Shown here: one piece after another, positions 1-10,801 of the stretch
Position numbering within the stretch: position 1 is the stretch's first letter
How the letters are laid out: each line of letters starts with the position of its first letter
Source of the DNA: Sipunculus nudus
Taxonomy: Eukaryota; Annelida; Sipuncula; Golfingiida; Sipunculidae
NCBI GenBank assembly: GCA_026874595.1
Contig: CM049322.1
Span: 27,939,840-28,003,839 of the forward strand
Length of the DNA stretch: 64,000 nt
Direction: 5' to 3'
Notes under the pieces: model-generated
What the model was told of the DNA's origin: nothing
The model's input: the letters and a program-made list of their open reading frames with translations, nothing else
Databases searched by the model: none
Position numbers and translations under genes: made by a program

Positions 1-190
1 CTATTCAAGGTCAAGGGCACTCTCCTAGTAAAGGTCATGACCCAATTTAAAAAAAGGCTTCGTCCTCCCACCCATATCTATGCACATGTCAAGTTTGGTA
101 CAGGTCCGTGAAATATTTTTTTAGTTATCGCGTCCAAACAAAATCTCTGCGGCGGCGGCACGACCGTGCTTAAACCTAACAACCCGACTT
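1..190. repeat. Fragment of a dispersed molluscan-type repeat
   Basis: The text has the style of the dispersed repeats found elsewhere in the window (caaggtcaagggcac, aaggtcatgaccca, gtcaagtttggtacagg). It runs off the left edge. A short CGG run (gcggcggcggca, about 150-161) is present. No coding signal is seen. Confidence 0.4.
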
Positions 191-360
191 TGTCTGGGGA
201 TACAATTAAATAGTATGGTTTACTTAACATTGGACAGGACATAAGGGTTAATAGAGTATACTGAACTGTGGGAAGACCAGACAGATTAATAAATTATGGT
301 TAACTGAACACCAACCTGGCCAGACGGAAATTTAATAGTATGGTTTACTTAACACTAGCT
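191..360 (+). repeat. Diverged tandem/dispersed repeat, copy 1
   Basis: Modules such as tatggtttacttaaca, gtatactgaactgtggg and ggccagacgga occur here two to three times in diverged form. They recur at 2,686-2,835 in the same orientation, so this is a dispersed repeat with an internal module of roughly 60 bp. Confidence 0.6.
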
Positions 361-645
361 CGACAGCGGTCGTCCTAAATACCGGAACACCGCGGAATGC
401 CCCGGAATACCGTCTTAAGGCCTAAATTTCTCGTCATCAGACCCAGTAACCAGTGACGATGGAGCATCATGCAGCTGCATGGAATGTGTCCTGAAGAACA
501 GCCCGAAATGTGTGATGGGAGGTAAATCAAGTTGGCGGTAAAGTCCCTGACAAGGCGCGTGCCCGATCATTATCAGGTGTAAATTAAGGAATGGAGCGCA
601 AAATACAGTAATCCGCACGATCTCATGCTGTTTCCAGCTAAACAT
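361..645. other. Unique sequence, nothing recognised
   Basis: There is no repeat structure. The one modest reading frame crossing it on the minus strand runs into the neighbouring minisatellite and is not gene-like. Confidence 0.5.
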
Positions 646-1161
646 ACCACGCAGGGGGTAGGCTTGCAGTCCATCCGATATGGAAATAAACATTATTACC
701 ACGTAGGGGGTAGGTCTGCAGCCCATCCGATATGGAAATAAACCCTATTACCACGCAGGGGGTAGGCCTGCAGTCCATCCGATATGGAAATAAACCCTAT
801 AACCACGCAGGGGGTAGGCCTGCAGTCCATCCGATATGGAAATAAACCCTATTACCACGCAGGGGGTAGGCCTGCAGTCCATCCGATATGGAAATAAACC
901 CTATTACCACGTAGGGGGTAGGCTGCAGTCCATCCGATATGGGAATAAACCCATTACCACGCAGGGGTTGGCCTTCAGTCCGTCCGATATGGAAAAAACC
1001 CTATTACCACGCAGGAGGTAGGCCTGCAGTCCATCCGATATGGAAATAAACCTTATTACCACGCAGGGGGTAGGCCTGCAGTCCATCCGATATGGAAATA
1101 AACCCTATTACCACGCAGGGGATAGGCCTGCAGTCCGTCCGATATGTTAATAAACCCTATT
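646..1161 (+). repeat. 52-bp minisatellite, about 10 copies
   Basis: The word ccatccgatatgg recurs at 671, 723, 775 and 827, giving an exact 52-bp period, and then continues with small indels to about 1,161. Units contain a PstI-like ctgcag and an accacgcaggggg block. Outer copies are more diverged. Short open frames on both strands are by-products of the repeat. Confidence 0.95.
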
Positions 1162-1715
1162 ATATTATAATACTGAGTAAATAATGAAATCAATGAACAT
1201 GACTATTTTGCTCCATTTGCAATACTTGGTCGCCTTTTTCGTCAGGGAGGGTTTTACATTCGCCATTTTCGAGAAAGGGAAATTATTATTCTTTCTAACT
1301 AAATTTAATTTAATCAATCTACCATTAATTGAATTGCAAAAGAGGTTGGACCTAAAGTGAATATAAAATTATGCAGCATTAATCCGTCTATTTAAATGCA
1401 AAATCGTTTTATGTCAGTATTTAAATTTATTTAAATCCTTTATTGTAAACAGTAAATAAACGAAAATGATACTCCTATAAAAATAACCTTTCTGACTGTC
1501 AAGAATCATGTTTTCTTTAAAATTCAGTTATTTAATAACAGTATATGAAATAGTGCTACATATTTAGTGGGTTTCTTTAATTGAAAGAGAATATTCTAAC
1601 CGTACTCATCGTGCATGCATATACTTGTATGTGGGGATTGCTTACTCAAGATTTTCAGATTTATATATTCTTATCATCGGATAAATATTTATTTCTTTTA
1701 ATAACATTACTACGT
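1162..1715. other. A+T-rich unique sequence
   Basis: No open frame, inverted repeat or tandem repeat of note was seen. Confidence 0.5.
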
Positions 1716-2015
1716 GTGTCAATTCTCTCCCTCATTCTGTCCATTTATCCCTGATTCACTTCTTTCCTTCACTCGTTCCTTCAATCAAATTTTTTTTTCT
1801 CTTTAATTCCTTCTTTCTTCCGCCATCCTTTCCTTTTTGCGCCTTCCTTCCATTACCCGGGAATTAACACCTTCAATAATAAAATCGGTTCTTCCCCATA
1901 TTTCCTTTTCTCCTTAATTCCTTCCTTCTGATATTTTCTCTCTCCTTCCTTGCATATATGTTCTTCCTTCCTTCAATGCCAGATCCCTTCCTTCCATCCT
2001 TCATTCATGCATTCA
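1716..2015 (+). repeat. Polypyrimidine (CCTT/TTCC-rich) low-complexity tract
   Basis: The plus strand is dominated by C and T with repeated ccttc/ttcctt words and one T-run near 1,790. It looks like a degenerate CCTT microsatellite and is purine-rich on the other strand. Confidence 0.75.
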
Positions 2016-2453
2016 TTCGCAGCAAAGCCAGATTTATATGTAAAATGAGAGTTGGGGTAATTATTCGTTATGTAAACTACTGGAATAAAGTGTTTATTGT
2101 ATTGTGATTCTCAGACATATCAAACGTATATTTTAAGTTTATAGTAATTTAAATTTTGGATGGATGATATAATTGGAGTCAATGGTAAAAAGGGTTTAGA
2201 ATCATTCCAAATGTTTAACTCAGTTCTCAGTTTACACATTAACAAACATGTTATTTTTTTATTTGTTTAGGAACAAGAAAATATACAAACACCTCAAACA
2301 GTTTAGGCCTATGCATGACTCCTAACGAACAACAGCGAAGACACAAGTGTGTTTCCTAATCCCATAGCCTATTTTAATGAGGGAATACTCAAGGTTAAAC
2401 AGCGGTGCTTCCTAATATAGACTCATCCACACTACACACAGAGGTCAGTATGG

Positions 2454-2454
<1 letters not shown>
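2016..2454. other. A+T-rich unique sequence
   Basis: No supported feature. Confidence 0.5.
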
Positions 2455-2502
<48 letters not shown>

Positions 2503-2509
2503 ATATATA
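2455..2509 (+). repeat. (TA)n microsatellite
   Basis: About 26 TA dinucleotides interrupted once by TT. Confidence 0.95.
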
Positions 2510-2685
2510 GCTTTAAAAAATATTTATTTATAATACTTTATACTCCACAGGTTGATAACGGGGTATTTAGATTAAATGACACCTATTGTAAATATGACTA
2601 TTGACAGACGTGAGCATATCCAAAAATCATCCAGAGCACCTATTTGAAGGGTATTTTATTGATAATTTAGGCCAGAAGAATTTGT

Positions 2686-2835
2686 AAAGTATGGTAAAAT
2701 GAACATTCAGCTGGGCAGGCCAGACGGACTCCTATAATATGGTTTACTTAACAGTGGATAGGACAGGAGTTAAAAAGTATACTGAACTGTGGGTAGGCCG
2801 GAGGGGTTAATAATACATTTTATAGTATACTGAAA
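2686..2835 (+). repeat. Diverged dispersed repeat, copy 2
   Basis: Shares ggccagacgga, atatggtttacttaaca, ggataggacagg and gtatactgaactgtgggtagg with the copy at 191-360, in the same order and orientation. Confidence 0.6.
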
Positions 2836-3195
2836 AAAATGTGATTTATAATATTCTTTATGTTATTCTGAAAGCTTGGGTTGATACAGTTGATGGTATA
2901 CAGGTATAAATGCAAAGTCTGACTCAGGAAGTTTATTGTTTATTCAATGAAGTTTTACAACATGGTATTGCACAATTATATATAGTGAACTTTCAATACA
3001 AATAGACATCTCAGAGGAAGATTAAATTAAAAGTTACACAGCCAGAGCTAAAACATACCTGGCATTCATGAGAGAACTTGTAGAGATAAAGAAGTGAAAT
3101 GAAGAAAATAATGATTAAACTGAGCAGATCATGCAAGTTGCACAGTAAGAAAGGCAAGTCTGTTAAGAGCATAATGGAGACAAATAACCAGAAAA
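2836..3195. other. A+T-rich unique sequence
   Basis: Only short chance reading frames. No feature is supported. Confidence 0.4.
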
Positions 3196-3199
3196 GACT

Positions 3200-4470
3200 A
3201 GGGACCAATGGGCCTCGCCGCTCAGCTGAATTTGTCTAAAAGGATATGTTATGGAGCTTTAATAAAAATGTGAGTCCTGTGATAAAGTTTGGAGCCAAAC
3301 TGTCTACCCAAACTGGAGTTATCATCCATAAACTAATTTGGGAATGGATGCCCCCTGTGATCTTGACCTCTGACCTTGTGACCCAAAAATCAGATTCTCC
3401 CCCTATTGGCAGGTCAGCTATATGTGCTTGATTGAAGGTTTTGGAGGAAACGTATGGCATGAAATGCATCCACGATCTTTCTGAATAGGTGGGTCATGTG
3501 ACCTTGACTTTGACCTCATGACCCCAAAATCAATAGTTCTTGCTTTAGGAATGGGCCAAATATAATTAAAGTTTGCAATTGATATGTAAATCCAAAATAG
3601 AGTTATCATAAGGAAACAAATTTGAAGGACATACTGAATGACGAACAGATGGAAAGACAGGGTGATAACTATAGGGCATCAGCTTAATCAAGTGGAGCCC
3701 TTATCAGCACATAAGGTTTCAGGACACTAGATGGAACAACAGTTGCAATTCTTATAGAATCAATATAATATGGCAGTCTCAAAATAAAGGAAACAATGCA
3801 TTAAAATAGAAAAAAATACAGGTGGTGCCACCAGTCTTCAAGAACTGAAGAAACCAGTTGAATTTCAGTCAACTGAGCTAAAAAAACAAGTGACCCATGG
3901 GTCATGACGCTGACTGGCATGACATTTTAGCCTGACATTCATGACAATCACAAGATATAACCAGTCGAGAAACAAGATACTACTGATGTTATATGGCAGT
4001 CTCAATAAAAATTAAAAAAAATTCAGTCTTCAGAGACTTATAAAGCTATTCATGATAACAGTGGATGAAACCAAAGCTGAGAAACTGATTGGGGTCATTT
4101 GAAAATCTCAAAAAAGGAGAAAAAAGCGTAAAAATTTATAAAATACATGTGGCGTCACCAGTCTTAAGCAGCTGATGAAACTGTCCATGATCAATTAGTA
4201 AAACAAGAATCATGGCAAATCATGCATTAATTATCAAGATCAAATTTTCAATTACTTTGGCAGGGAACAACCTCCTAATGAAGATATGGACGGCAGTGAT
4301 CTAATTTCAGGTTTCTGAGAAGATTAATTGACCTCCATGGATATTCAGTAACAAGTTTCTAGGTCCAGCAGTTATGATTTGTGCCACACTAACAGATGGT
4401 GGAAGGAAGATGTACAAAGGGTATTGCTACAGCTCAGCATAAGTGAGAGTCAGCTGAGCTAAAAAGGAGA
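3200..4470 (+). repeat. Composite dispersed repeat, copy A
   Basis: It opens with gggaccaatgggcctcgc followed by gctcagctgaat and closes near 4,460 with tcagctgagctaaaaagg, so short inverted ends (GCTCAGCTGA/TCAGCTGAGC) bracket it. Inside are gtgatcttgacctctgacc modules, a gacagggtgataactatagg block, the palindrome tgacccatgggtca at 3,891-3,904 and a gttatgatttgtgcc block near the end. The same blocks recur in the same order at 8,690-10,770 and partly at 62,790-63,395. It is non-coding; I could not assign a transposon class. Confidence 0.65.
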
Positions 4471-4865
4471 ACAATAGAGTGAAAGCAATCTTGTGAAGAA
4501 AAGTAGAGGTAGACAAACAAAACAATAGAGGGTTAAGACAGGTTTGTGAAAAGTGCAGTTTATCAGTCAACAACAAGCATTCAGTACAATACTGCCTACC
4601 TTAAACAATAAGTAGGCCTCTCCGTCACTGTACAGATCTGACCAACATATTGATGAAAGTTGAAACTCATGAAGCAGATAGCGGGCACCCTAGTCCAAAG
4701 ACCCCGACCTGTGAATTTATCATCCTCACAAGTAAGGGTCTCAGGGAGAGGGTGGTCCGTCCGTCTATCCTTCTATCCATCCATTTCCAAAGATTCCTCT
4801 GAAACATGATGAAAGCAGATACCTATCTTTCCAAGAAGATCTCTGCCAATCTATTCTAAACTGTT
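4471..4865. other. Unique sequence with a short TCCGTCC-type stretch
   Basis: About 4,754-4,790 is a low-complexity gtccgtccgtctatcc run like those at dispersed-repeat ends. Otherwise nothing is recognised. Confidence 0.4.
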
Positions 4866-5222
4866 CTTCCTCAAATAACCTGCAAATAACCTGCAACACT
4901 AAGATGAGACCTAGCAGCAAATAACCTATAAAGGTGTAAGATGCAAGACCTAGCTGCAAATAACCTGCAACACTAAGATAAGAGACACAGCAGCAAATAA
5001 CCTATAATACTGTAAGATGTAAGACCTAGCTGCAAATAACCTGCAACACTAAGATAAGAGACACAGCAGCAAATAACCTATAATACTGTAAGATGTAAGA
5101 CCTAGCTGCAAATAACCTGCAACACTAAGGTAAGAGACACAGCAGCAAATAACCTATTATACTGTAATAGGTAAGACCTAGAAGCAAATAACCTGCAACA
5201 CTAAGAAAAGTGACCTAGCAGC
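4866..5222 (+). repeat. 76-bp minisatellite, left part, split by a transposon
   Basis: The word ctgcaacactaag recurs at 4,965, 5,041 and 5,117 (76-bp period). Each unit is two related halves of about 38 bp built around gcaaataacct. The array stops at 5,222 at a hAT-like insertion and resumes in phase at 7,010. Confidence 0.95.
5215..5222 (+). other. Left 8-bp target-site duplication of the hAT-like element
   Basis: ctagcagc stands directly before the element and is repeated directly after it at 7,010-7,017. The word is also part of the minisatellite unit, so only its exact junction position makes it a duplication. Confidence 0.75.
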
Positions 5223-6056
5223 AAGGGCTGAAAGGAGTACTTGAGTACAGGTAACCCGAGTACCCAAGTCAAAAATTTGGACTCAAGTACCTTTGTAGGT
5301 ACATGGATATCTGAACATTACTGCAAATTTACAGGCATTCTGTAGGCAGAATGTGTTACTGAGTTAACGTTATTTACATAATAATTATACTGTACAGTTT
5401 TTTTCAAAGAGACTTACATTTATGAGTTATGTGTTCCGAACAGATTTTTCCACTCTGTTTGACTTTAGTATTGATAAACAGTAGAACGTCAAATATCCGA
5501 ACACCATTTATCCGTAAAATCGTTCATCCAAAATAAAAAACAGAGAACCAAAATTTTGACCAATTATCCGAAATCTGAACAATGAAAAAAATCCTGAAAA
5601 ATTATATAAAAGATTGTCTTATTCAAAACAAAAGTAGCCACATCAGTGATGATACATATTGCCGACTGATTAGTGCACCCGAGCGTAGGCAGTAGGTGTA
5701 AAGACACCGTCACAATGGCCGGGGTTGTCCTCACAGAATGTTCAGGCTTTGGTAATTAACCTGTACAAACAAAATATTACAACAGACCATAACTAGGTGG
5801 CCGACCTCAGGTTGTAGGTGTGATAAACTCAGCCTCATCGATCCGTGTAGACCTTGGCTCAGCTTTGGTCAGGGTGGCTTTAAAGGATAGCTTTGATCTT
5901 CGTTCGATAGTCGCCGAGGCCTTAAGTACAGCGGTTAGCATAAGTTGAGTTTATGTGCGCCTCCGTTATTTACTGGGTTTATTGGCCAGATTGTTTCTGG
6001 GAATTTTGATTAGCTAGAATCGTTGCTTACGACTGCAGTTGAGGAAGTCTGAGCTT

Positions 6057-6064
6057 TATATAAA
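6057..6064 (+). promoter_or_regulatory. Possible TATA box of the Tigger-like element
   Basis: TATATAAA about 105 bp upstream of the ATG of the transposase remnant. This is positional inference only. Confidence 0.3.
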
Positions 6065-6168
6065 CCATGCTATGAAGCTGATTTAGCCATTGTAATAGTC
6101 AATGTCAACACGATTTACTGCTCACCCTGCCTATTCTCCACGTGAATTTTTACATAAACACTCTGTCA

Positions 6169-6318
6169 ATGGAGTCGCGTAAGCGCCATGTCCTGTCAGT
6201 TGATGATAAGCTGTCAATCCTTGCAAGACTTGACACGTGTACCAAGCCAACTGATCTCACCAGAGAATTCAACGTTGAAAGATCTACGATCAGCGACATT
6301 TACGTTTTGTTTGATTAA
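6169..6318 (+). pseudogene. Transposase remnant: CENP-B-type N-terminal helix-turn-helix of a pogo/Tigger element
   Basis: A 49-codon frame from ATG to TAA. It begins with MESRKRH and continues with LSVDDKLSIL (residues 9-18) and TDLTREFNVERSTISDI (28-44). That matches the first helix-turn-helix of CENP-B/pogo transposases, where a basic KRK start, a DKLxIL helix and a VxRSTISDI recognition helix are typical. In the intact family this domain of about 55 residues binds the inverted termini and is followed by a second DNA-binding domain and a DDE nuclease in a protein of roughly 500 residues. Here translation stops right after the recognition helix and no DDE region follows before the right terminus, so the protein cannot transpose the element. 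The domain itself is intact, which suggests a fairly recent deletion. Polyadenylation-like AATAAA words follow within 100 bp. I am confident of the family and do not know whether it is expressed. Confidence 0.8.
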
Positions 6319-7009
6319 CTACTTTGAAATAAAACTGTGCACACAAACTTGCTTACTTGTACATTCAACCGATCCTCTCGCTTGTCATTTCAATAAAATA
6401 CAGTACAAACACAAAGGTTCAAGTAGTTGACCTATCTGCCGAGAGATGGCAGCACTTTCGAGGTCATAGCATGTCATTCAAGTTATCAAGGCAGCCACGC
6501 GTGACATGAAGTAGGTACCATACCGAAAGTTTCCAGCGCAGGGCTATTCACCAATAATTATATTATTATATAATAACGTGTTCTATATGATAAATTTATA
6601 AAATCGATCGAAAATGTTATAGTATATGGTCACACGTTTATCAGGGGCCATCTTAATCAATTAGGGTCGGTCAGTACCTTCTCTGGTAATGTCCCGAACT
6701 CGACGGTAGGCCTAATCACTGTGATTTCTAGAGCAATTTCATGCAAAATCGTTCATCCGAACGATCGTTCATCCGAACAAAAAGCTTGTCCCCCCCCCCA
6801 CCCCGAGTCTTTCGGATAAACGACGCTCTACTGTATATATTCCTTCATTGTGATAAAGTAAAGCCGTCATCTAGTCAAATTTATGCATAGTTTGCATTGG
6901 ATGTCCGTTTTATCTTTAGAGCCTTCCCATGGTAAAGAGTACTCAAGTCCGAGTCAGGTAACGCCTATCGGGTACATGAGTCCAAAATTTTGTACCTGTT
7001 TCAGCCCTA

Positions 7010-7345
7010 CTAGCAGCAAATCACCTGCAACACTAAGATAAGGGCCCTTGCTGCAAATAACCTGTAACACTAAGATATGAGACCTAGCAGCAAATAACCT
7101 ATAATATGGTAAGATGTTAGACCTAGCTGCAAATAACCTGCAACCATGTGAAACAGGAGCTTTTGGTACAAAAACCCTGCAACACTAAGATGGGAGGCCT
7201 AGCAGCAAATAACCTATAGCACTGTAAGATGTTAGACCTAGCTGTAAATAACCTGCAACGTGAGATATTAGCCTTTGGTATAAAGTCCCTGCAGTACTAA
7301 GATAATAGACCTAGCAGCAAATAACTGCAACACTGAGATGGGTTA
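7010..7345 (+). repeat. 76-bp minisatellite, right part
   Basis: It resumes in phase with ctagcagcaaatcacctgc after the transposon and continues with diverged units, including versions with gagcttttggtac insertions, to about 7,345. Confidence 0.9.
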
Positions 7346-8689
7346 ACTGATCGAAGTAAGGACAGACATTAAACAAGGACCCATTTAAAATATCGCAGAT
7401 GAATTTAGGTCAAATAAACTACTACACTAAATTCCTGCAAAGAAAAAAAATGCAAGTATCTAGGGTACTCTCAGGTGCCTGAAAAAAGTGCCTTGGGTGG
7501 AGGTGATGAGAACTATAATGGAAATAACACTGGACCTTTGATACTGGATGTGGGCAACAGGCAGCACACCATTCCTAAAATCCATGCGAGAAGATCAAAA
7601 TCATGTGTATTATTTACTTGGGCTGATAAAAAAAACGGAACACATGCAAAGATGTTATCAGAAATTTAAATCCCTGTCAAATATGTAGCAGCTAGTGCAA
7701 ACAGACACCACATCACCAGAATGCGGAGTCCGACTGTACCCTATGTGGCCTGTCACTCACACTGACTGGCTAGAAATATGACAAGTTGAGCCTATGTAAT
7801 ATGCAAACAAATGTAATTACTTTGCCCTCTTCATCATGCCAACAAAAACAGTATCTAGTCCCTCGTCATACTTCCAACAACTACAATGCCTTGTCCTCCT
7901 TCAAGCTGCCAACAGTTATAAAACCAAAATCTAGAACCATACCACTCTGCTTTGGAAAACAAATATACTTGGAAAACAAATAAATCTGTCCCTCTATACT
8001 GGGCACAGCCCTGTATACAAAACTAAATCTCTCTCTGCATTCTCTATGTATTATATCTGCCTTATCTCTGTCAACATACTCTTATTTATTTATTTTGCAT
8101 TATCCATGTCCACTTATTTAATTGATTATTTCTTCTGGATCTATTTAAATACACTGTATCCATCACAAACAAAAGACCTGTTTAACAAATTCTTCATATT
8201 TGTATACCTGGATATAGTTGATATTTACCTTGCCCATAAGTAAACAACCCAAAATCCAGGCTGTACACCACATCATACCAGTACTTTATCTGATTCAACT
8301 ATTTTTTTTTTCTTTTCCAACTAATGCAGATAACACAAAGTCAAAAGAGAAATTCCTTTTCCTCCAGATATTCATAGCTAAGCTTAAGAGGTCAGTGAAG
8401 CTTATTAATGATATTAATGAACAAAGATTTAAAGCAGCCACCTTCACTTCCAGAAAACCCTATGAACTGCCATCCATCAGCTGACACGCAGAAACTGAGC
8501 AGAAGACAGTTAATAAGGAATCATCTGTGTACTCTGAAATTACATATGCATTTCTGCTATAAACTGGCTTATCAGGACTAAATATATTTGCTCTGATTTG
8601 ATTCTGTGTGGGCCTTGCATAACCCACACTATCTCCAACAATATGAATGTATAATAAAATGACAATAACACTGTCTTGAAACATTCAGG
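7346..8689. other. Unique A+T-rich sequence
   Basis: Several frames of 60-90 codons exist on both strands, but none shows a domain, codon bias or splice context that I can support. No repeat structure was seen. Confidence 0.5.
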
Positions 8690-9136
8690 CTTTGATTAAA
8701 AAATAGGGACCCATGGGTCTCAACGCTCAGCTGCATTTGTCTATAAGGATATATTTTATGAGGTTTTCCAAAATATTGGTCCTGTGATCAGTTTGAAGCC
8801 AACCTGTCTACCCAAACTAGTGTTATTATCCATAAACTGATTTGTGAATGGATGGGCCCTGTGACCTCAACTTTTTACCTTGTGACCCGAAAATCAAAAG
8901 GAAACTTTCCCTATTGGCAGGTGCACCACATGTTGATGCTGGAAGGATTGAGATGAAAAGTTTGGCTTAAAATGCATCCACAATCTTTCTAAAGTAGTGG
9001 GTCCTGTGACCTTGACCTTTGATCTCATGACCCAGAATCAACAGTTCTTACTTTAGTGGTGGGCCATTCATAAGTCAAGTTTGAAACCAAACTGGTGTTA
9101 TTATCTGTAAACTAATATGTGGATAGATGGCCCCCA

Positions 9137-9155
9137 TGACCTTGACCTTTGACCT
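9137..9155 (-). promoter_or_regulatory. Nuclear-receptor DR1-type site in a dispersed repeat
   Basis: On the minus strand this reads AGGTCAAAGGTCAAGGTCA: a perfect DR1 (AGGTCA-A-AGGTCA) overlapping a TCAAGGTCA extended half-site. DR1 is the RXR/HNF4/COUP-TF type of element and TCAAGGTCA the FTZ-F1/ERR type. Exact DR1 copies also occur at 9,546-9,558 and 9,847-9,859. Binding is inferred. Confidence 0.4.
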
Positions 9156-10241
9156 CAAAGTTTCTTCCACTATTGCCAGGTGAGCAACATCTGGAAGACA
9201 TATGGTTTGGGACAGAAAGTTTAGCTAAAAAATCATCAACAGTCTTTTTAAAGAAGTGGGTCCTGTGACCTTCACCTTTGGTCTTATGACCCCAAAATCA
9301 AAAGGGTTCTTACATTATTGGTGAGTCATATATGTCAAAATTGAAACCAATATGTCAATCCAAACTGGAGTTATCATCCAGAAATAAATATGTGGACAGA
9401 TGGGCCCCTGTGACCATGATCTTTGACCTTTGGACCCCCAAATCAATCAGGTTCTTCCCTATATGTGCAAGATGGAAGGTTTGGGATGAAAATTTTGGCT
9501 TAAAATGCATCTACAATCTTTCTAAATAAGTGGGTACTGTGACCCTGACCTTTGACCTCATGACCCCAAAATTGAACAGAATCTTCCCCTATTAGCAGGT
9601 TAGCAATATCTTGAAGATGGAAGGTTTGCTATGAAAAGTTTGGCTTCAAATGCATATGCATTCTTTTAAAAGAAATGAGTCCTGTGACCTTGACCTTTGC
9701 TCATGTGACCCCTAATTCATTTATGCCCCCCTACCCCCCCCCCCCTACTGGCAAGTCAGCTAAATGCGCAAAATGGAAAGTTTGGGATGCAAAGCTTGGC
9801 TTAAAATGTAGCCATAAACTTTTTAAATAAAGGATTCCTGTGAACTTGACCTTTGACCTCAAAATCATATAGGTTCTTGCTTTAGTGGTCATACGTAAGT
9901 TAAGTTTGAAATCCATGTGTCAATACAACCTAGAGTTATCATCTGGAAACAAATTTGTATGGATGGACAGACAGACAGACAGGGTGATAACTATATGGCA
10001 TCCACTTGTGATTAATGAACACACCGAGTTTTGGGACACTAAATGTAATTACAGCTGAGAAACTGACATGATTGTTGTCATTTTATAGTAAAAAAAAATA
10101 GAAAAATATTCATTAAAATAACAAAAAAATTCTTTTGGTGCTACCACTTTTTGGGAACTGACAAAACTAGTCCTGGTCAATATTCAAGGCAAGATTCATG
10201 ACAATCCATGCATTAATTATCAAGATATTAGAAGTTTTGTA

Positions 10242-10244
10242 TTA
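10242..10244 (+). other. Left TTA target-site duplication
   Basis: TTA before GGCC at the left end of the MITE, matched by TTA at 10,528-10,530. Confidence 0.6.
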
Positions 10245-10527
10245 GGCCAAAAAAAATAAAAGGTATGGTTCTCAGGCATCGCCCGCGTCAATTTTAACCC
10301 CCCCCCCCCCCCATCAAAAATTTTTATTTTGATTTTTATCTTTCCAGAAGATAAATAATACAATTTATGTAGTATTTAGCAAAATATTTGTAATTTTCAT
10401 GGTTTTTCCTGATTATATGAAATTTTTATCGAAACATCCAAAAAAAGGTCAAAAATAAAATACTGCCTGCCCGCACTGATTTCTGAAAAAAAGTGCCTGA
10501 GAACCATACCTTATTTTTTTTTTGGCC
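10245..10527 (+). mobile_element. PIF/Harbinger-like MITE, 283 bp
   Basis: Inverted termini of about 35 bp: GGCCAAAAAAAATAAAAGG followed by tatggttctcaggca at the left, and the reverse complement at the right with a different A-run length. TTA directly flanks both ends, the 3-bp duplication typical of PIF/Harbinger. It includes a C-run of about 16 near 10,298. It interrupts composite repeat B and is therefore younger. No ORF belongs to it. Confidence 0.75.
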
Positions 10528-10801
10528 TTATATTTTTTTATTATTCTGGGGGATACTTTCAAGCCCCATAGCTCGGAGGATATAGGTCACAGTGACCTAA
10601 TTTCAGGTTTCCAAGGAGATTTTTTATTGACCTCATTGGGTGTTCACCTAGAAGTTTCTAGGACCAGCAGTTATGATTTGTGCCCTGCTAACGGCCGGCC
10701 AGATGGACGACAGACAAAGCGCCATTCATATACCTCAGTTCGACTAAGTCAGCCGAGCTAAAAACTAGAAGAGGGTATTTTTTGGAGGCAAAAACAATAG
10801 G

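Larger units (their letters stand above)
5479..6833 (+). mobile_element. pogo/Tigger-like element (Tc1/mariner superfamily), internally deleted, nested in the hAT-like element
   Basis: The left end cagtagaacgtc...atatccgaa and the right end ttcggataaacgacgctctactg are imperfect inverted repeats. CAGTAGAACxTC...TATCCGAA is the style of Tigger/pogo termini. Subterminal aaatcgttcatcc words occur at both ends. The right flank is TA as expected; the left flank is AA, so one duplication copy appears mutated. At about 1.36 kb it is shorter than an autonomous element (2-2.5 kb). It retains only an N-terminal DNA-binding domain. A C-run lies at about 6,790-6,799. Confidence 0.8.
5223..7009 (+). mobile_element. 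Non-autonomous hAT-like element containing a nested pogo/Tigger-like element
   Basis: The left end reads aagggctgaaa and the right end tttcagcccta, which are inverted copies apart from the outermost base. Further in, ctcaagtacc/gtactcaagtcc and aaaatttgg/ccaaaatttt blocks extend the inverted similarity over about 80 bp. An 8-bp direct repeat flanks the element, the size expected for hAT. After removing the nested element (5,479-6,833) the hAT part is only about 432 bp and has no room for a transposase, so it is a MITE-sized element mobilised in trans. The surrounding minisatellite is continuous across the insertion. Confidence 0.8.
8690..10770 (+). repeat. Composite dispersed repeat, copy B, expanded by internal modules
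   Basis: It starts with gggacccatgggtctcaacgc and gctcagctgcatttg and ends with aagtcagccgagctaaaaac, matching the limits of copy A. Between them a diverged module of roughly 180-200 bp recurs about six times, each with cctgtgaccttgacctttg, catgaccccaaaatca and ttggcttaaaatgcat. A (GACA)n run and the ggtgataactatatggcatc block follow near 9,970. A PIF/Harbinger-like MITE interrupts it at 10,245-10,527. No coding capacity. Confidence 0.7.
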
